Positions 57,302 to 64,000 of a stretch of 64,000 nt of DNA are shown here, piece after piece. The notes beneath the pieces are model-generated. The model was not told where the DNA came from. It made no database searches and worked only from the letters and a program-made list of their open reading frames with translations. Every line of letters begins with the position of its first letter. Position 1 is the stretch's first letter. The translations under genes and the position numbers were made by a program. This DNA comes from Planctomycetota bacterium (lineage in GTDB: Bacteria > Planctomycetota > UBA1135 > GCA-002686595): the NCBI GenBank assembly GCA_002686265.1, contig NZBA01000096.1, positions 1-64,000 on the forward strand, read 5' to 3'.

Positions 57302-57979
57302 ATGATCCGCCCTGCCGCCCTGCTGCTGATCGCCGGCCTGACCGGCGCCGCCACCCTGCCCATGCTCGGAGACTACACGACCCTGCCCGCCGATCCGGCC
57401 GAGGTGGAGAGCGCCCTGCGGGGCAACACGCTCTCCCTGGCCGAGGCGCTCGACATCGCCGCGAAGGACACCGGCGGCATCGCCAGCGAGGGCCGCATGC
57501 TCGCCGGTGGGGCCGTAGGCGCCGAGGTCAAGGTCTACGCCGAAGGCCAGGCCTGGACCGTGAACGTGGGTGCCGGCGGCGAGGTCAACTCGAAGGAGCT
57601 CACCCCGCGCTTCCCCGGCGCGCCTTGCTCGGGCGCCTGGACCGAGACACCCTCGGGCATGAAGTACTACGACCTGGTGGTCGGCCAAGGCGAGACTCCC
57701 AGCGGCCCCGCGGCGCGCGTCAAAGTCCACTACTCGGGCTGGCTGGTGGACGGGACGATGTTCGACAGCTCGGTCCAGCGCGGCCAGCCGGCGACCTTCG
57801 GCCTCAACCAGGTCATCAAGGGCTGGACCGAGGGCGTGGGCAGCATGAAGGTCGGCGGCAAGCGCAAGCTGATCCTGCCCTTCGACCTGGCCTACGGACC
57901 CATGGGCCGCGGGCCGACGATTCCGCCCAAGGCGACGTTGATCTTCGACGTCGAGCTGCTCGAGATCGTCGGGCAGTAG
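57302..57979 (+). CDS. FKBP-type peptidyl-prolyl cis-trans isomerase
   Basis: 225 residues. An N-terminal hydrophobic signal ([17 protein letters not shown]) is followed by a ~95-residue unassigned region ([32 protein letters not shown]-like strands). The FKBP domain covers about 120-225: [70 protein letters not shown] and [11 protein letters not shown]. The Tyr, Phe, Trp and Ile/Val residues of the binding pocket are present. It is predicted to speed proline isomerisation during folding of exported proteins. It precedes the convergent TldD gene with a hairpin between them. Confidence 0.93.
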   Translation: MIRPAALLLIAGLTGAATLPMLGDYTTLPADPAEVESALRGNTLSLAEALDIAAKDTGGIASEGRMLAGGAVGAEVKVYAEGQAWTVNVGAGGEVNSKELTPRFPGAPCSGAWTETPSGMKYYDLVVGQGETPSGPAARVKVHYSGWLVDGTMFDSSVQRGQPATFGLNQVIKGWTEGVGSMKVGGKRKLILPFDLAYGPMGRGPTIPPKATLIFDVELLEIVGQ

Positions 57980-58006
57980 GCGGCCTGACCGCGAACGCGG
58001 GGCGCG

Positions 58007-58033
58007 CTCGCGGGTGGCGCACGCATCCGCGAG
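58007..58033. terminator. Hairpin between convergent genes
   Basis: CTCGCGGGTG (58007-58016) pairs with CATCCGCGAG (58024-58033), 9 of 10 bases, over a 7-nt loop. It lies in the 56-nt gap between the FKBP and TldD stop codons and could stop transcription in both directions. No T-run is visible. Confidence 0.4.
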
Positions 58034-58035
58034 AC

Positions 58036-59541
58036 TCAGAGCCCCGCGTCCACGAAGGTCACGCCGCGGAAGCGCGCCGGGGCTGCTCCGTGGCTCATCT
58101 CGGCCACCTGCATCGGGTTTCCCTTGCCGCAGTTGGGCACGCCCCACAGGTCCCAGTGGTCCTCGTCGCAGATGGCGTCGCAGGACGCCCAGAAGGCCGG
58201 CGTCGTGCCCTGGTAGGTCGGGCTGCGCAGCAACCGCCCGAGCTTGCCGCCCCGCACCTCGCGCCCGACCTCGCAGGTGAACTGGAAGTTGAGCCGGCGC
58301 TGGTCGATCGACCACATCTTGACCGTATCGGCGAAGACGGCGCCGTCCTCGGTGTCCGCCAGCAGGTCGTCGAAGCTCCAGCTGCCCGGCATCAGGGAGA
58401 GGTTGGTGATGCGGATGATCGGCGGGTCGTACCAGCCCTGTGCCCGCGCGGTGCCGCGGCTGCGTTCCTCGCCGATGCGCCCGGCCCACTCACGGCTGGT
58501 GTGGTAGCCGCTGAAGACGCCGTCTCGCACCACGTGCCAGGACCCCGACGGCACGCACTCGTCGTCGAACCCGCGCGTGTCCAGGCCACCGGGCAGGGTC
58601 GAGTCCGCCACCAGGTTCACGAGGTCCGAGCCGTAGCGGAAGCTGCCGAGCTTGTCGGTCGTGGCGAAGGAGGAGCCCGCCAGGTCCACCTCGTGGCCGA
58701 AGACGCGGTCGAGCTCGTTGGGGTGGCCGACCGACTCGTGGATCTGCAGCATCAGCTGGCTGGCGCCGAGGATCAGGGTTCGCTCCCCGGGCGGGCAGGG
58801 CTCGGCCGAGCACAGCTCGACCGCCTCGTCGCGCACCCGTTCGCCGTGGCCGGCGAGGTCCATCGACAGGACGTGCTCCCAGCCCGCGCTCTTGTAGTTG
58901 CCGCCGAAGGACGCCGGGTAGCTGCGCGTCTCGACCTGGCCGTTCGCGGCAGCGGTCGAGGAGAGTCCGGCACCGGTGCGCACCAACACCTGGTGGATTG
59001 CCGCTCCCTCGCTCGAGGCCTGCCACTGCTCCTCGCGGCGCAGGCTGCAGGAGGCCTCGCGCACGACGGTCTCCTCCCGCCCTTCCATGGTCGCCTCGGC
59101 CTCGCGCAAGAAGGCAGCGCGCTCGCTGAGCGGGACGGCGAAGGGGTCGATTTCGACTGGCGTCGCGTATTCGCCTCGGTGTCCCTCGCTGCCGGCCAGG
59201 ATCGCCGGCTCGACCACAGCGAGGGACAGGTGTCGGGCGGCGTCGACGGCCCGTTCCGCGAGGAGCTCCGCCGTGGCCAGCTCCTCTCCGCTCTCCAGGG
59301 GCGCCGCCGCGAAGCCGAAGCAGCCGCCGTGGCGCACGCGCACGCCGAGCCCGAAGTGCTCGTCGGCCTGCGCCTGCCCCACCTTGCCGTTACGCACGGA
59401 GAGCTCCTCTTGCTGCTGGCGGTTGACGCGCGCGTCGGCGTAATCGGCTCGCGCGCGTCCGCCGGCGTTAGCGCTGGCGCTAGCGCTGGCGCTCATCGCC
59501 GCTTCCACGGCGGCGCGCGCGACCTCCATCCTCTCGATCAT
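58036..59541 (-). CDS. tldD: TldD-family metalloprotease
   Basis: 501 residues from ATG 59541, with GGAGGAG 8 nt upstream. It carries the TldD zinc motif H268-ESVGH273 in QIHESVGHPNELDR, which its PmbA/TldE partner lacks. YADARVNRQQQEELSVRNGK near the N-terminus, GSDLVNLVADSTLPGG and LLADTEDGAVFADTVKMWSI are family segments. A short Ser/Ala run (MSASASASANAGGRAR) near residue 20 comes from a 6-bp GC repeat. TldD/TldE complexes cleave small unfolded peptides, such as microcin B17 leader and CcdA in E. coli. No peptide precursor gene is nearby, so a general housekeeping role is likely. It follows TldE with 23 nt between. Confidence 0.93.
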   Translation of the reverse strand: MIERMEVARAAVEAAMSASASASANAGGRARADYADARVNRQQQEELSVRNGKVGQAQADEHFGLGVRVRHGGCFGFAAAPLESGEELATAELLAERAVDAARHLSLAVVEPAILAGSEGHRGEYATPVEIDPFAVPLSERAAFLREAEATMEGREETVVREASCSLRREEQWQASSEGAAIHQVLVRTGAGLSSTAAANGQVETRSYPASFGGNYKSAGWEHVLSMDLAGHGERVRDEAVELCSAEPCPPGERTLILGASQLMLQIHESVGHPNELDRVFGHEVDLAGSSFATTDKLGSFRYGSDLVNLVADSTLPGGLDTRGFDDECVPSGSWHVVRDGVFSGYHTSREWAGRIGEERSRGTARAQGWYDPPIIRITNLSLMPGSWSFDDLLADTEDGAVFADTVKMWSIDQRRLNFQFTCEVGREVRGGKLGRLLRSPTYQGTTPAFWASCDAICDEDHWDLWGVPNCGKGNPMQVAEMSHGAAPARFRGVTFVDAGL

Positions 59542-59564
59542 GGCGACACTCCTCCGCTCGGGGC

Positions 59565-60932
59565 TCAGAACTCGGTGCTGGAAGTGAACTGGAAGTCCTC
59601 GATGCGCAGGGCCGGGCAGAGCGCCTCGCCATCGAAGAGCGCACCGGCCACATCCAGGTCGCGGCCCACGCCGCTGATGCGCCCGAAGGCTCCCACGAGG
59701 CTCTCGGTGAAGCGCAGGTTGCGGGCGGCCCCGCGCAGACGGCCGTCCTCGATCAAGAAGGTCCCGTTGCGGGTCATCCCGGTCAGGGTCAGCTCCTTGG
59801 GATCGATCATGTTCGTGTAGTGGAACTGGGTCACGAGCAGGCCGCGCTCGACTCCGCCGATCAGCTCGTCGAGGCTCTCGGAGCCGGGGGCGACGACCGT
59901 GTTGAAGGCCATCGGCCCGTGGCTGCTCGGCTGCGGCAGGGCGTGGCCGGTGTTCGGGACCCCCAGCTTGGCCGCCCAGCGCCGGTCGGTCACCGGCGTC
60001 CCCACCACGCCCCGCTCGACGAGGGAGATCGGGCGACGCGGAGTCCCCTCGGCGTCGAAGGCGTAGCCGCCCGCGTAGAGCGGGTGCAGGGCGTCGTCGG
60101 TGATGCCGAGGCTCTCGGGGAAGAGGCGCTCGCCCGAGCGGCCGCACAGAAACGACGAGCGCTCGTGCACCTCTTGAGCGCCCCAGCCGTGGTAGCTCGC
60201 GAAGAGCAAGAGAGAGCTGACCGCCGACGGCTCGAGCACGACCGTGTACTTCCCAGGCTCGATGGGCGCGGGCTCGCGGTTGTCGAGGGCCTTGCCCACG
60301 GCGCGCGCGATGACGCCCTCTGGGTCGAGGTCCCCCACGCGCTCACGGATCTGCTCGGCGTAGCCCGAGCCGCCCTCGAAACCCGGTGCGCCGGCCGTCA
60401 GAGAGAAGGCCGCGCGGGAGCGCGCCCCGAAGACCTCGCGCCCCGCCGAATTGACCAGGCAACAGGCGGCTCCGGAGGTCTGGGCCAACCCCGCCGGCAC
60501 CAGAAGCGAGCGTGCGCAGGCGTCGAGGGCCTTTCGCACCCAGTCCGCCTTCTCCTCGAAGGTGTGGGCCAGGGTCAAGTCATCGGGATACCTGTCCTCG
60601 ACCTCGACCGCTCCGCCCAGGGGCGGGAGCTCGGGGTCGGCCGGGGCGCAGCGCGCCAGCTCCGTCGCGCGTTCGAGGGTCGCACGCCACACGGCAGGAT
60701 CCACGCCGTCGCAGGTCGCGCGCGCCTCCTTGCGCCCCCCGGAGTCCTCGAAGAGCGCTCGCACGGCGAGATGGTAGCGGCCGCGATCCGCGCTCTGGGT
60801 CGGCCCGCTCCCAGCGAAGCGCACGAAGCGGTCGGAGTGCGAGGCCAGGGTGACCTCGGTCTCGTCCGCCTCGCTGGCGGCCAGGACGCGCCGGGCCAGC
60901 TCGAGGGTCTCTCGCCTGCCGAGCAGCTCCAT
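59565..60932 (-). CDS. tldE: TldE/PmbA-family protease subunit
   Basis: 455 residues from ATG 60932, whose A is the last base of the leuS stop codon. Family segments: EADETEVTLASHSDRFVRFA, TFEEKADWVRKALDACARSL, FGARSRAAFSLTAGAPG, YTVVLEPSAVSSLLLFASYH, HERSSFLCGRSGERLF and LVTQFHYTNMIDPKELTLTG. Unlike TldD it has no HExxxH, as expected for the non-catalytic partner. It forms a heterodimer with TldD, and the order leuS-tldE-tldD suggests one transcript. Confidence 0.9.
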   Translation of the reverse strand: MELLGRRETLELARRVLAASEADETEVTLASHSDRFVRFAGSGPTQSADRGRYHLAVRALFEDSGGRKEARATCDGVDPAVWRATLERATELARCAPADPELPPLGGAVEVEDRYPDDLTLAHTFEEKADWVRKALDACARSLLVPAGLAQTSGAACCLVNSAGREVFGARSRAAFSLTAGAPGFEGGSGYAEQIRERVGDLDPEGVIARAVGKALDNREPAPIEPGKYTVVLEPSAVSSLLLFASYHGWGAQEVHERSSFLCGRSGERLFPESLGITDDALHPLYAGGYAFDAEGTPRRPISLVERGVVGTPVTDRRWAAKLGVPNTGHALPQPSSHGPMAFNTVVAPGSESLDELIGGVERGLLVTQFHYTNMIDPKELTLTGMTRNGTFLIEDGRLRGAARNLRFTESLVGAFGRISGVGRDLDVAGALFDGEALCPALRIEDFQFTSSTEF

Positions 60933-63532
60933 CAGCGCACGACGAAGTTGACCAGCTTGCCGGGAACCACGACCGCCTTCAGCAGGCGCTTGCCCTCGAG
61001 CTGGGCGGCGACGATCTCGGCCGCCTGGGCCTCCAGCGCGGCAGGCTCGGCCGCTTGAGAGACCTGGGTGCGCCCGCGCAACTTGCCGTTGACCTGCACG
61101 ACCAGCTCGTAGGTCTCCTCCTCCAGGCTGGCCTCCGCTACCTCGGGCCAGGGGGCGTGGGCGATCGGGCCGGTGTGCCCCAGCCGGTTCCACAGCTCCT
61201 CGCAGAAGTGCGGCGCGAGGGGCGCGAGGGCCGAGAGGAAGCGCTCGGCCTGGGAACGCGTCAGGGCTCCGCCGCGCTTGCCCGCCTCGTTGACGAAGCT
61301 CATCAGGGCCGCGATGCCGGTGTTGAGGTTGAAGCGTTCGTAGGAGTCGTCCACGCGCGAGAGGGCTCGGTTGACCTCGCGCTCCAGGAACAGGGCATCG
61401 CCTTCGAGTGCAGCGTCGGTCTCCTCGAGCAGCCGGGGCCGCACGGGAGCGGGATCGTCGGGGTCGACGAGCATGCGCCAGGCGCGGTCGAGGAAGCGCC
61501 GGCAGCCGGGAATGTCGCGCGGGTTCCAGGGCTTGGAGTCGGCCAGGGGGCCCATGAACATCTCGTACAGGCGAAAGGTGTCCGCGCCGTACTCGGCGAT
61601 GATGTCGTCGGGATTGACGACGTTCCCCAGGGACTTGGCCATCTTGGTGACGATCTGGGTGAGCTCCTCGTCGCTCCCGACGCGGAAGAAGCGGCCGCCG
61701 CGCGCCTCGACCTCGTCGGTCGGGACCAAGCGCTCGGTCGCGTCCTGGTAGGCGAAGGCCTGGATCATCCCCTGATTGAACAGGGCCTGGAACGGCTCCG
61801 CGGTGGAGACCAGCCCGGCGTCGTGGAGGACCTTGTGCCAGAAGCGCGCGTACAACAGGTGCATCACCGCGTGGGCGGCGCCGCCGACGTACAGATCGAC
61901 CGGCCCCCAGTAGGACTCGGCCTCAGCGGAGAAGGGCTGCTCGTCGTTGTGCGGGTCCATGAAGCGCAGCCAGTACCAGCAGCTGCCGGCCCAGCCGGGC
62001 ATGGTGTCGGTGTCGCGCCGCGCGGGCCGGCCCGTGCGCGGGTCGATCGTGCGCGCCCAGTCGGGATCGCGCGCCAGGGGAGCGGAGCCCTCCGCCGAGG
62101 GCGCGAAGTCCTCCATCACCGGCAGCTCCAGCGGGAGGTCCTCCTCTGGCAGGAGGGTGATCGATCCGTCCTCCAGGTGCAGCAGCGGAAAGGGCTCGCC
62201 CCAGTAGCGCTGGCGCGAGAAGAGCCAGTCGCGCAGGCGGTAGGTCACGCGCGCCCGCCCCGTGCCGCCGTCCTCCAGGAGCTCGACGGCTCGCGCGATC
62301 GCGGCCGGAGTCGGGAGGCCGTCGAGGAGGCCGCTGTTGACCGCCGTCCCCTCGCCCGAGAAGCACGCGCCGTCGCCGGCGCCCGGCGTGCCCACCGGCG
62401 GCTGGACGACCTCGATGACCGGCAGGTCGAAGCGGGTGGCGAACTCGAAGTCGCGCTCGTCGTGGCCGGGGACGGCCATGATCGCGCCCGTCCCGTAGCC
62501 CATCAGCACGTAGTCGGCGACCCAGATCGGCAGCCGCGCACACTCCTCGCCGGCGTCCATCAGGGGATTGACGGCGAAAGTGCCGGTGAACACGCCGCTC
62601 TTGTCCCGCGCGAGGTCCGTTCGCTCCAGGTCGCTCTTGGCCGCCGCCGCGCGCGCGTAGTCCTCGACGGCGGCGCGCTGCTCATCGGCCACGAGGCGCT
62701 CGAGAAGCGGGTGCTCGGGAGCGACGACCATGAAGGTCGCCCCGAAGAGCGTGTCGGGGCGGGTGGTGAAGACGCTCAGCGCCTCGTCCTCGAGTCCCTC
62801 GACGGCGAAGTCCACCTCGGCTCCCTCGGAGCGGCCGATCCACTCGCGCTGCTGAATCTCGATCGACTCGGGCCAGTCGATCTCCTCGAGGTCCGCCAGC
62901 AACCTGTCGGCGAAGGCGGTGATCTTCAGCATCCACTGCTTGAGGGGCCGGCGCTCGCAGGGATGGTTGCCGCGCTCGGAGCGGCCGTTGATGACCTCCT
63001 CGTTGGCCAGCACCGTCTTGAGCTCCTCGCACCACCAGACGGGCACCTCGGCCTGATAGGCCAGGCCGGCCTCGAACAGCACGCCGAACAGGCGCTGGGT
63101 CCAGCGGTAGTAGCTCGGCGAGCTGGTGTCGATCTCCCGCGACCAGTCGTAGGCCATGCCGATGCGCTTGAGCTGAGCACGGTAGTTGGCCGTGTTCAGA
63201 GCGGTCGTCTCGGCGGGGTGCTTGCCGGTTTGGATGGCGTACTGCTCGGCGGGCAGGCCGAAGGAGTCCCAGCCCATCGGGTGCAAGACGTTGTAGCCCT
63301 GCATGCGCTTGCGGCGCGCGATGGCATCGGTGGCCACGTAGCCGAGGGCGTGTCCGACGTGCAGCCCCGATCCCGAAGGATAGGGAAACATGTCGAGCAC
63401 GTAGTACTTCGGCCGCCCCGGGTCGAAGTCGGCGTCGGAGGGGTTGGAGGCGTGGAAGGTCCCGCGCTGCTCCCAGAGTCTCTGCCAGCGGGACTCGATC
63501 GCGTGGGGTTCGTAGCGGTTCTCGGCGGGCAT
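60932..63532 (-). CDS. leuS: Leucyl-tRNA synthetase
   Basis: 866 residues from ATG 63532. Class I motifs: HIGH variant HVGH (58-61, in PSGSGLHVGHALGY), KMSKS variant KMAKS (630-634, TKMAKSLGNV), and the LeuRS signature WCEELKTVLANEEVINGRSE. QQREWIGRSEGAEVDF starts the CP1 editing domain, which keeps DTLFGATFMVVAPEHP and GYGTGAIMAVPGHDERDFEF (the editing-site Asp). C-terminal region HFCEELWNRLGHTGPIAHAP. It charges tRNA-Leu. KMAKS has an Ala for the central Ser, an uncommon but tolerated change. tldE overlaps its stop by 1 nt. Confidence 0.97.
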   Translation of the reverse strand: MPAENRYEPHAIESRWQRLWEQRGTFHASNPSDADFDPGRPKYYVLDMFPYPSGSGLHVGHALGYVATDAIARRKRMQGYNVLHPMGWDSFGLPAEQYAIQTGKHPAETTALNTANYRAQLKRIGMAYDWSREIDTSSPSYYRWTQRLFGVLFEAGLAYQAEVPVWWCEELKTVLANEEVINGRSERGNHPCERRPLKQWMLKITAFADRLLADLEEIDWPESIEIQQREWIGRSEGAEVDFAVEGLEDEALSVFTTRPDTLFGATFMVVAPEHPLLERLVADEQRAAVEDYARAAAAKSDLERTDLARDKSGVFTGTFAVNPLMDAGEECARLPIWVADYVLMGYGTGAIMAVPGHDERDFEFATRFDLPVIEVVQPPVGTPGAGDGACFSGEGTAVNSGLLDGLPTPAAIARAVELLEDGGTGRARVTYRLRDWLFSRQRYWGEPFPLLHLEDGSITLLPEEDLPLELPVMEDFAPSAEGSAPLARDPDWARTIDPRTGRPARRDTDTMPGWAGSCWYWLRFMDPHNDEQPFSAEAESYWGPVDLYVGGAAHAVMHLLYARFWHKVLHDAGLVSTAEPFQALFNQGMIQAFAYQDATERLVPTDEVEARGGRFFRVGSDEELTQIVTKMAKSLGNVVNPDDIIAEYGADTFRLYEMFMGPLADSKPWNPRDIPGCRRFLDRAWRMLVDPDDPAPVRPRLLEETDAALEGDALFLEREVNRALSRVDDSYERFNLNTGIAALMSFVNEAGKRGGALTRSQAERFLSALAPLAPHFCEELWNRLGHTGPIAHAPWPEVAEASLEEETYELVVQVNGKLRGRTQVSQAAEPAALEAQAAEIVAAQLEGKRLLKAVVVPGKLVNFVVR

Positions 63533-63620
63533 CGGCTCGATTTCGGGGTCTGCGGGACGAGCGGCGGCGATGATACCGCCCCCTGCACGCCGCCCACGGG
63601 GGTCGGCGCGAGAAAGGGGC

Positions 63621-63644
63621 GAAAAACCACCCCCGGGAGTGGTT
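63621..63644 (-). terminator. Terminator-like hairpin in the leuS 5' leader (possible attenuator)
   Basis: On the minus strand AACCAC pairs with GTGGTT around an 8-nt loop and is followed by TTT, making a T-run with the stem end. It lies ~90 nt before the leuS ATG and reads in the leuS direction, where it could attenuate leuS or end stray transcription. It overlaps the TTGACT of the plus-strand promoter candidate. Confidence 0.3.
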
Positions 63645-63671
63645 GACTCGGGCGGGAGCCGCGGGCATTCT
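63643..63671 (+). promoter_or_regulatory. Promoter candidate for tRNA-Ala
   Basis: TTGACT (5 of 6 to the consensus -35) with a 17-nt spacer to CATTCT (weak -10). The predicted start near 63678 would give a leader of about 218 nt before the tRNA. Confidence 0.35.
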
Positions 63672-63774
63672 CCTTGCCTCGATTCTCGCGCTCGGCTCCA
63701 TGAGCAGTCCGCACGCGAGACGCGAGAGACGGTCTCCGGGAATGGCGGCGCATGGCACGCGGTCACCGAGACGC

Positions 63775-63806
63775 AGGTCTCCGAGAAACGAGGTCTCTGA
63801 GAAACC
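63775..63806. repeat. Tandem 16-bp repeat upstream of tRNA-Ala
   Basis: AGGTCTCCGAGAAACG and AGGTCTCTGAGAAACC are adjacent, 14 of 16 identical. Related GGTCTCCGGGAA occurs at about 63731. It could be a duplicated protein-binding site or a leader-RNA structure. Confidence 0.6.
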
Positions 63807-63895
63807 AAAGTGCAGCGCGAGGGGCGACTCCACAGGCTCCCGTGCTACCTGGGATGGGTCGGGTCTAGAGCGAACCGATTGTCCATCCCAGGACC

Positions 63896-63971
<76 letters not shown>

Positions 63972-64000
63972 GTCCAGCGACCGTCGCCCGCGGCGGTCGC

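Larger units (their letters stand above)
63533..63895. other. Intergenic region between leuS and tRNA-Ala
   Basis: 363 nt without a convincing protein gene. It holds a stem-loop in the leuS leader (63621-63644), a plus-strand promoter-like pair TTGACT (63643-63648) and CATTCT (63666-63671) with a 17-nt spacer that points at the tRNA, and a tandem 16-bp repeat at 63775-63806. No T-box is seen. Confidence 0.5.

Noticed and set aside
58036-60932. RiPP biosynthesis locus based on the TldD/TldE pair
   Set aside because: No small precursor gene, cyclase or radical SAM enzyme is nearby, and the pair is tied to leuS by overlapping reading frames, as in housekeeping operons.
63533-63895. T-box riboswitch for leuS
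   Set aside because: No T-box consensus or specifier structure is visible and the mechanism is mostly Firmicute. Only a small hairpin is seen.

Overview
The window is a high-GC, gene-dense stretch of chromosome, most likely from a planctomycete. The evidence is two secreted sulfatases, 19-residue DCNQNG-PDECD calcium-binding-type repeats, and a ~130-residue C-terminal module ending in F-x-x-WYRDP...LSDG that recurs on unrelated secreted enzymes. An ECF-like sigma factor sits beside a membrane Ser/Thr kinase, and outer-membrane functions (Mla-type lipid transport, porin-like protein) are present. The taxonomic placement is an inference from protein style, not from a marker tree. No phage, CRISPR array or complete insertion sequence was seen.

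Layout. 1-1.7 kb: 3' part of a dimethylglycine/sarcosine dehydrogenase-type enzyme. 1.7-3.5 kb: porin-like protein and PH-domain membrane protein. 3.7-7.7 kb: regulatory locus of a membrane coiled-coil protein diverging from a sigma factor and a transmembrane kinase. 7.8-19 kb: exported proteins and envelope functions (sulfatase, a decayed methyltransferase, two subtilases, a lipoprotein, a glycosyltransferase, an MFS pump). 19-23 kb: KDPG aldolase-like protein, glycerol kinase, a PLP-dependent ammonia-lyase and a DUF2270 membrane protein. 23-27.3 kb: two secreted proteins, one a sulfatase carrying 16 tandem calcium-binding-type repeats. 27.4-32.6 kb: YigZ, a sugar-acid dehydratase/lactonase operon, an S1-repeat protein and a BolA-glutaredoxin pair.

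32.7-38.1 kb: a fused TIGR03546/TIGR03545-type membrane protein and a large FG-GAP/TPR protein. 38.4-51.3 kb: an unbroken plus-strand envelope island. It holds a metallo-beta-lactamase hydrolase, a heterodimeric ABC exporter, an Mla-type phospholipid transporter (STAS-MlaE, MlaF, MlaD, PqiC-like lipoprotein), a second heterodimeric ABC exporter and a lipoprotein glycerophosphodiesterase. 51.3-63.5 kb: FemAB-like acyltransferase, glutamine synthetase, OPT transporter with an unknown membrane protein, FKBP isomerase, and a leuS-TldE-TldD operon. The window ends with a tRNA-Ala(GGC).

Two features cut across the genes. First, a family of palindromic intergenic repeats built on CTAGCAGCCCGTTG...CAACGGGCTGCTAG lies at gene ends and twice supplies a gene's TAG stop codon. 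Second, several genes have a TANNNT hexamer 6-9 nt before a GTG/ATG start with no Shine-Dalgarno, suggesting leaderless transcription. The most interesting candidates for undescribed biology are the envelope lipid-traffic island, the shared C-terminal module of exported proteins, the sigma-kinase-coiled-coil locus and the repeat family.
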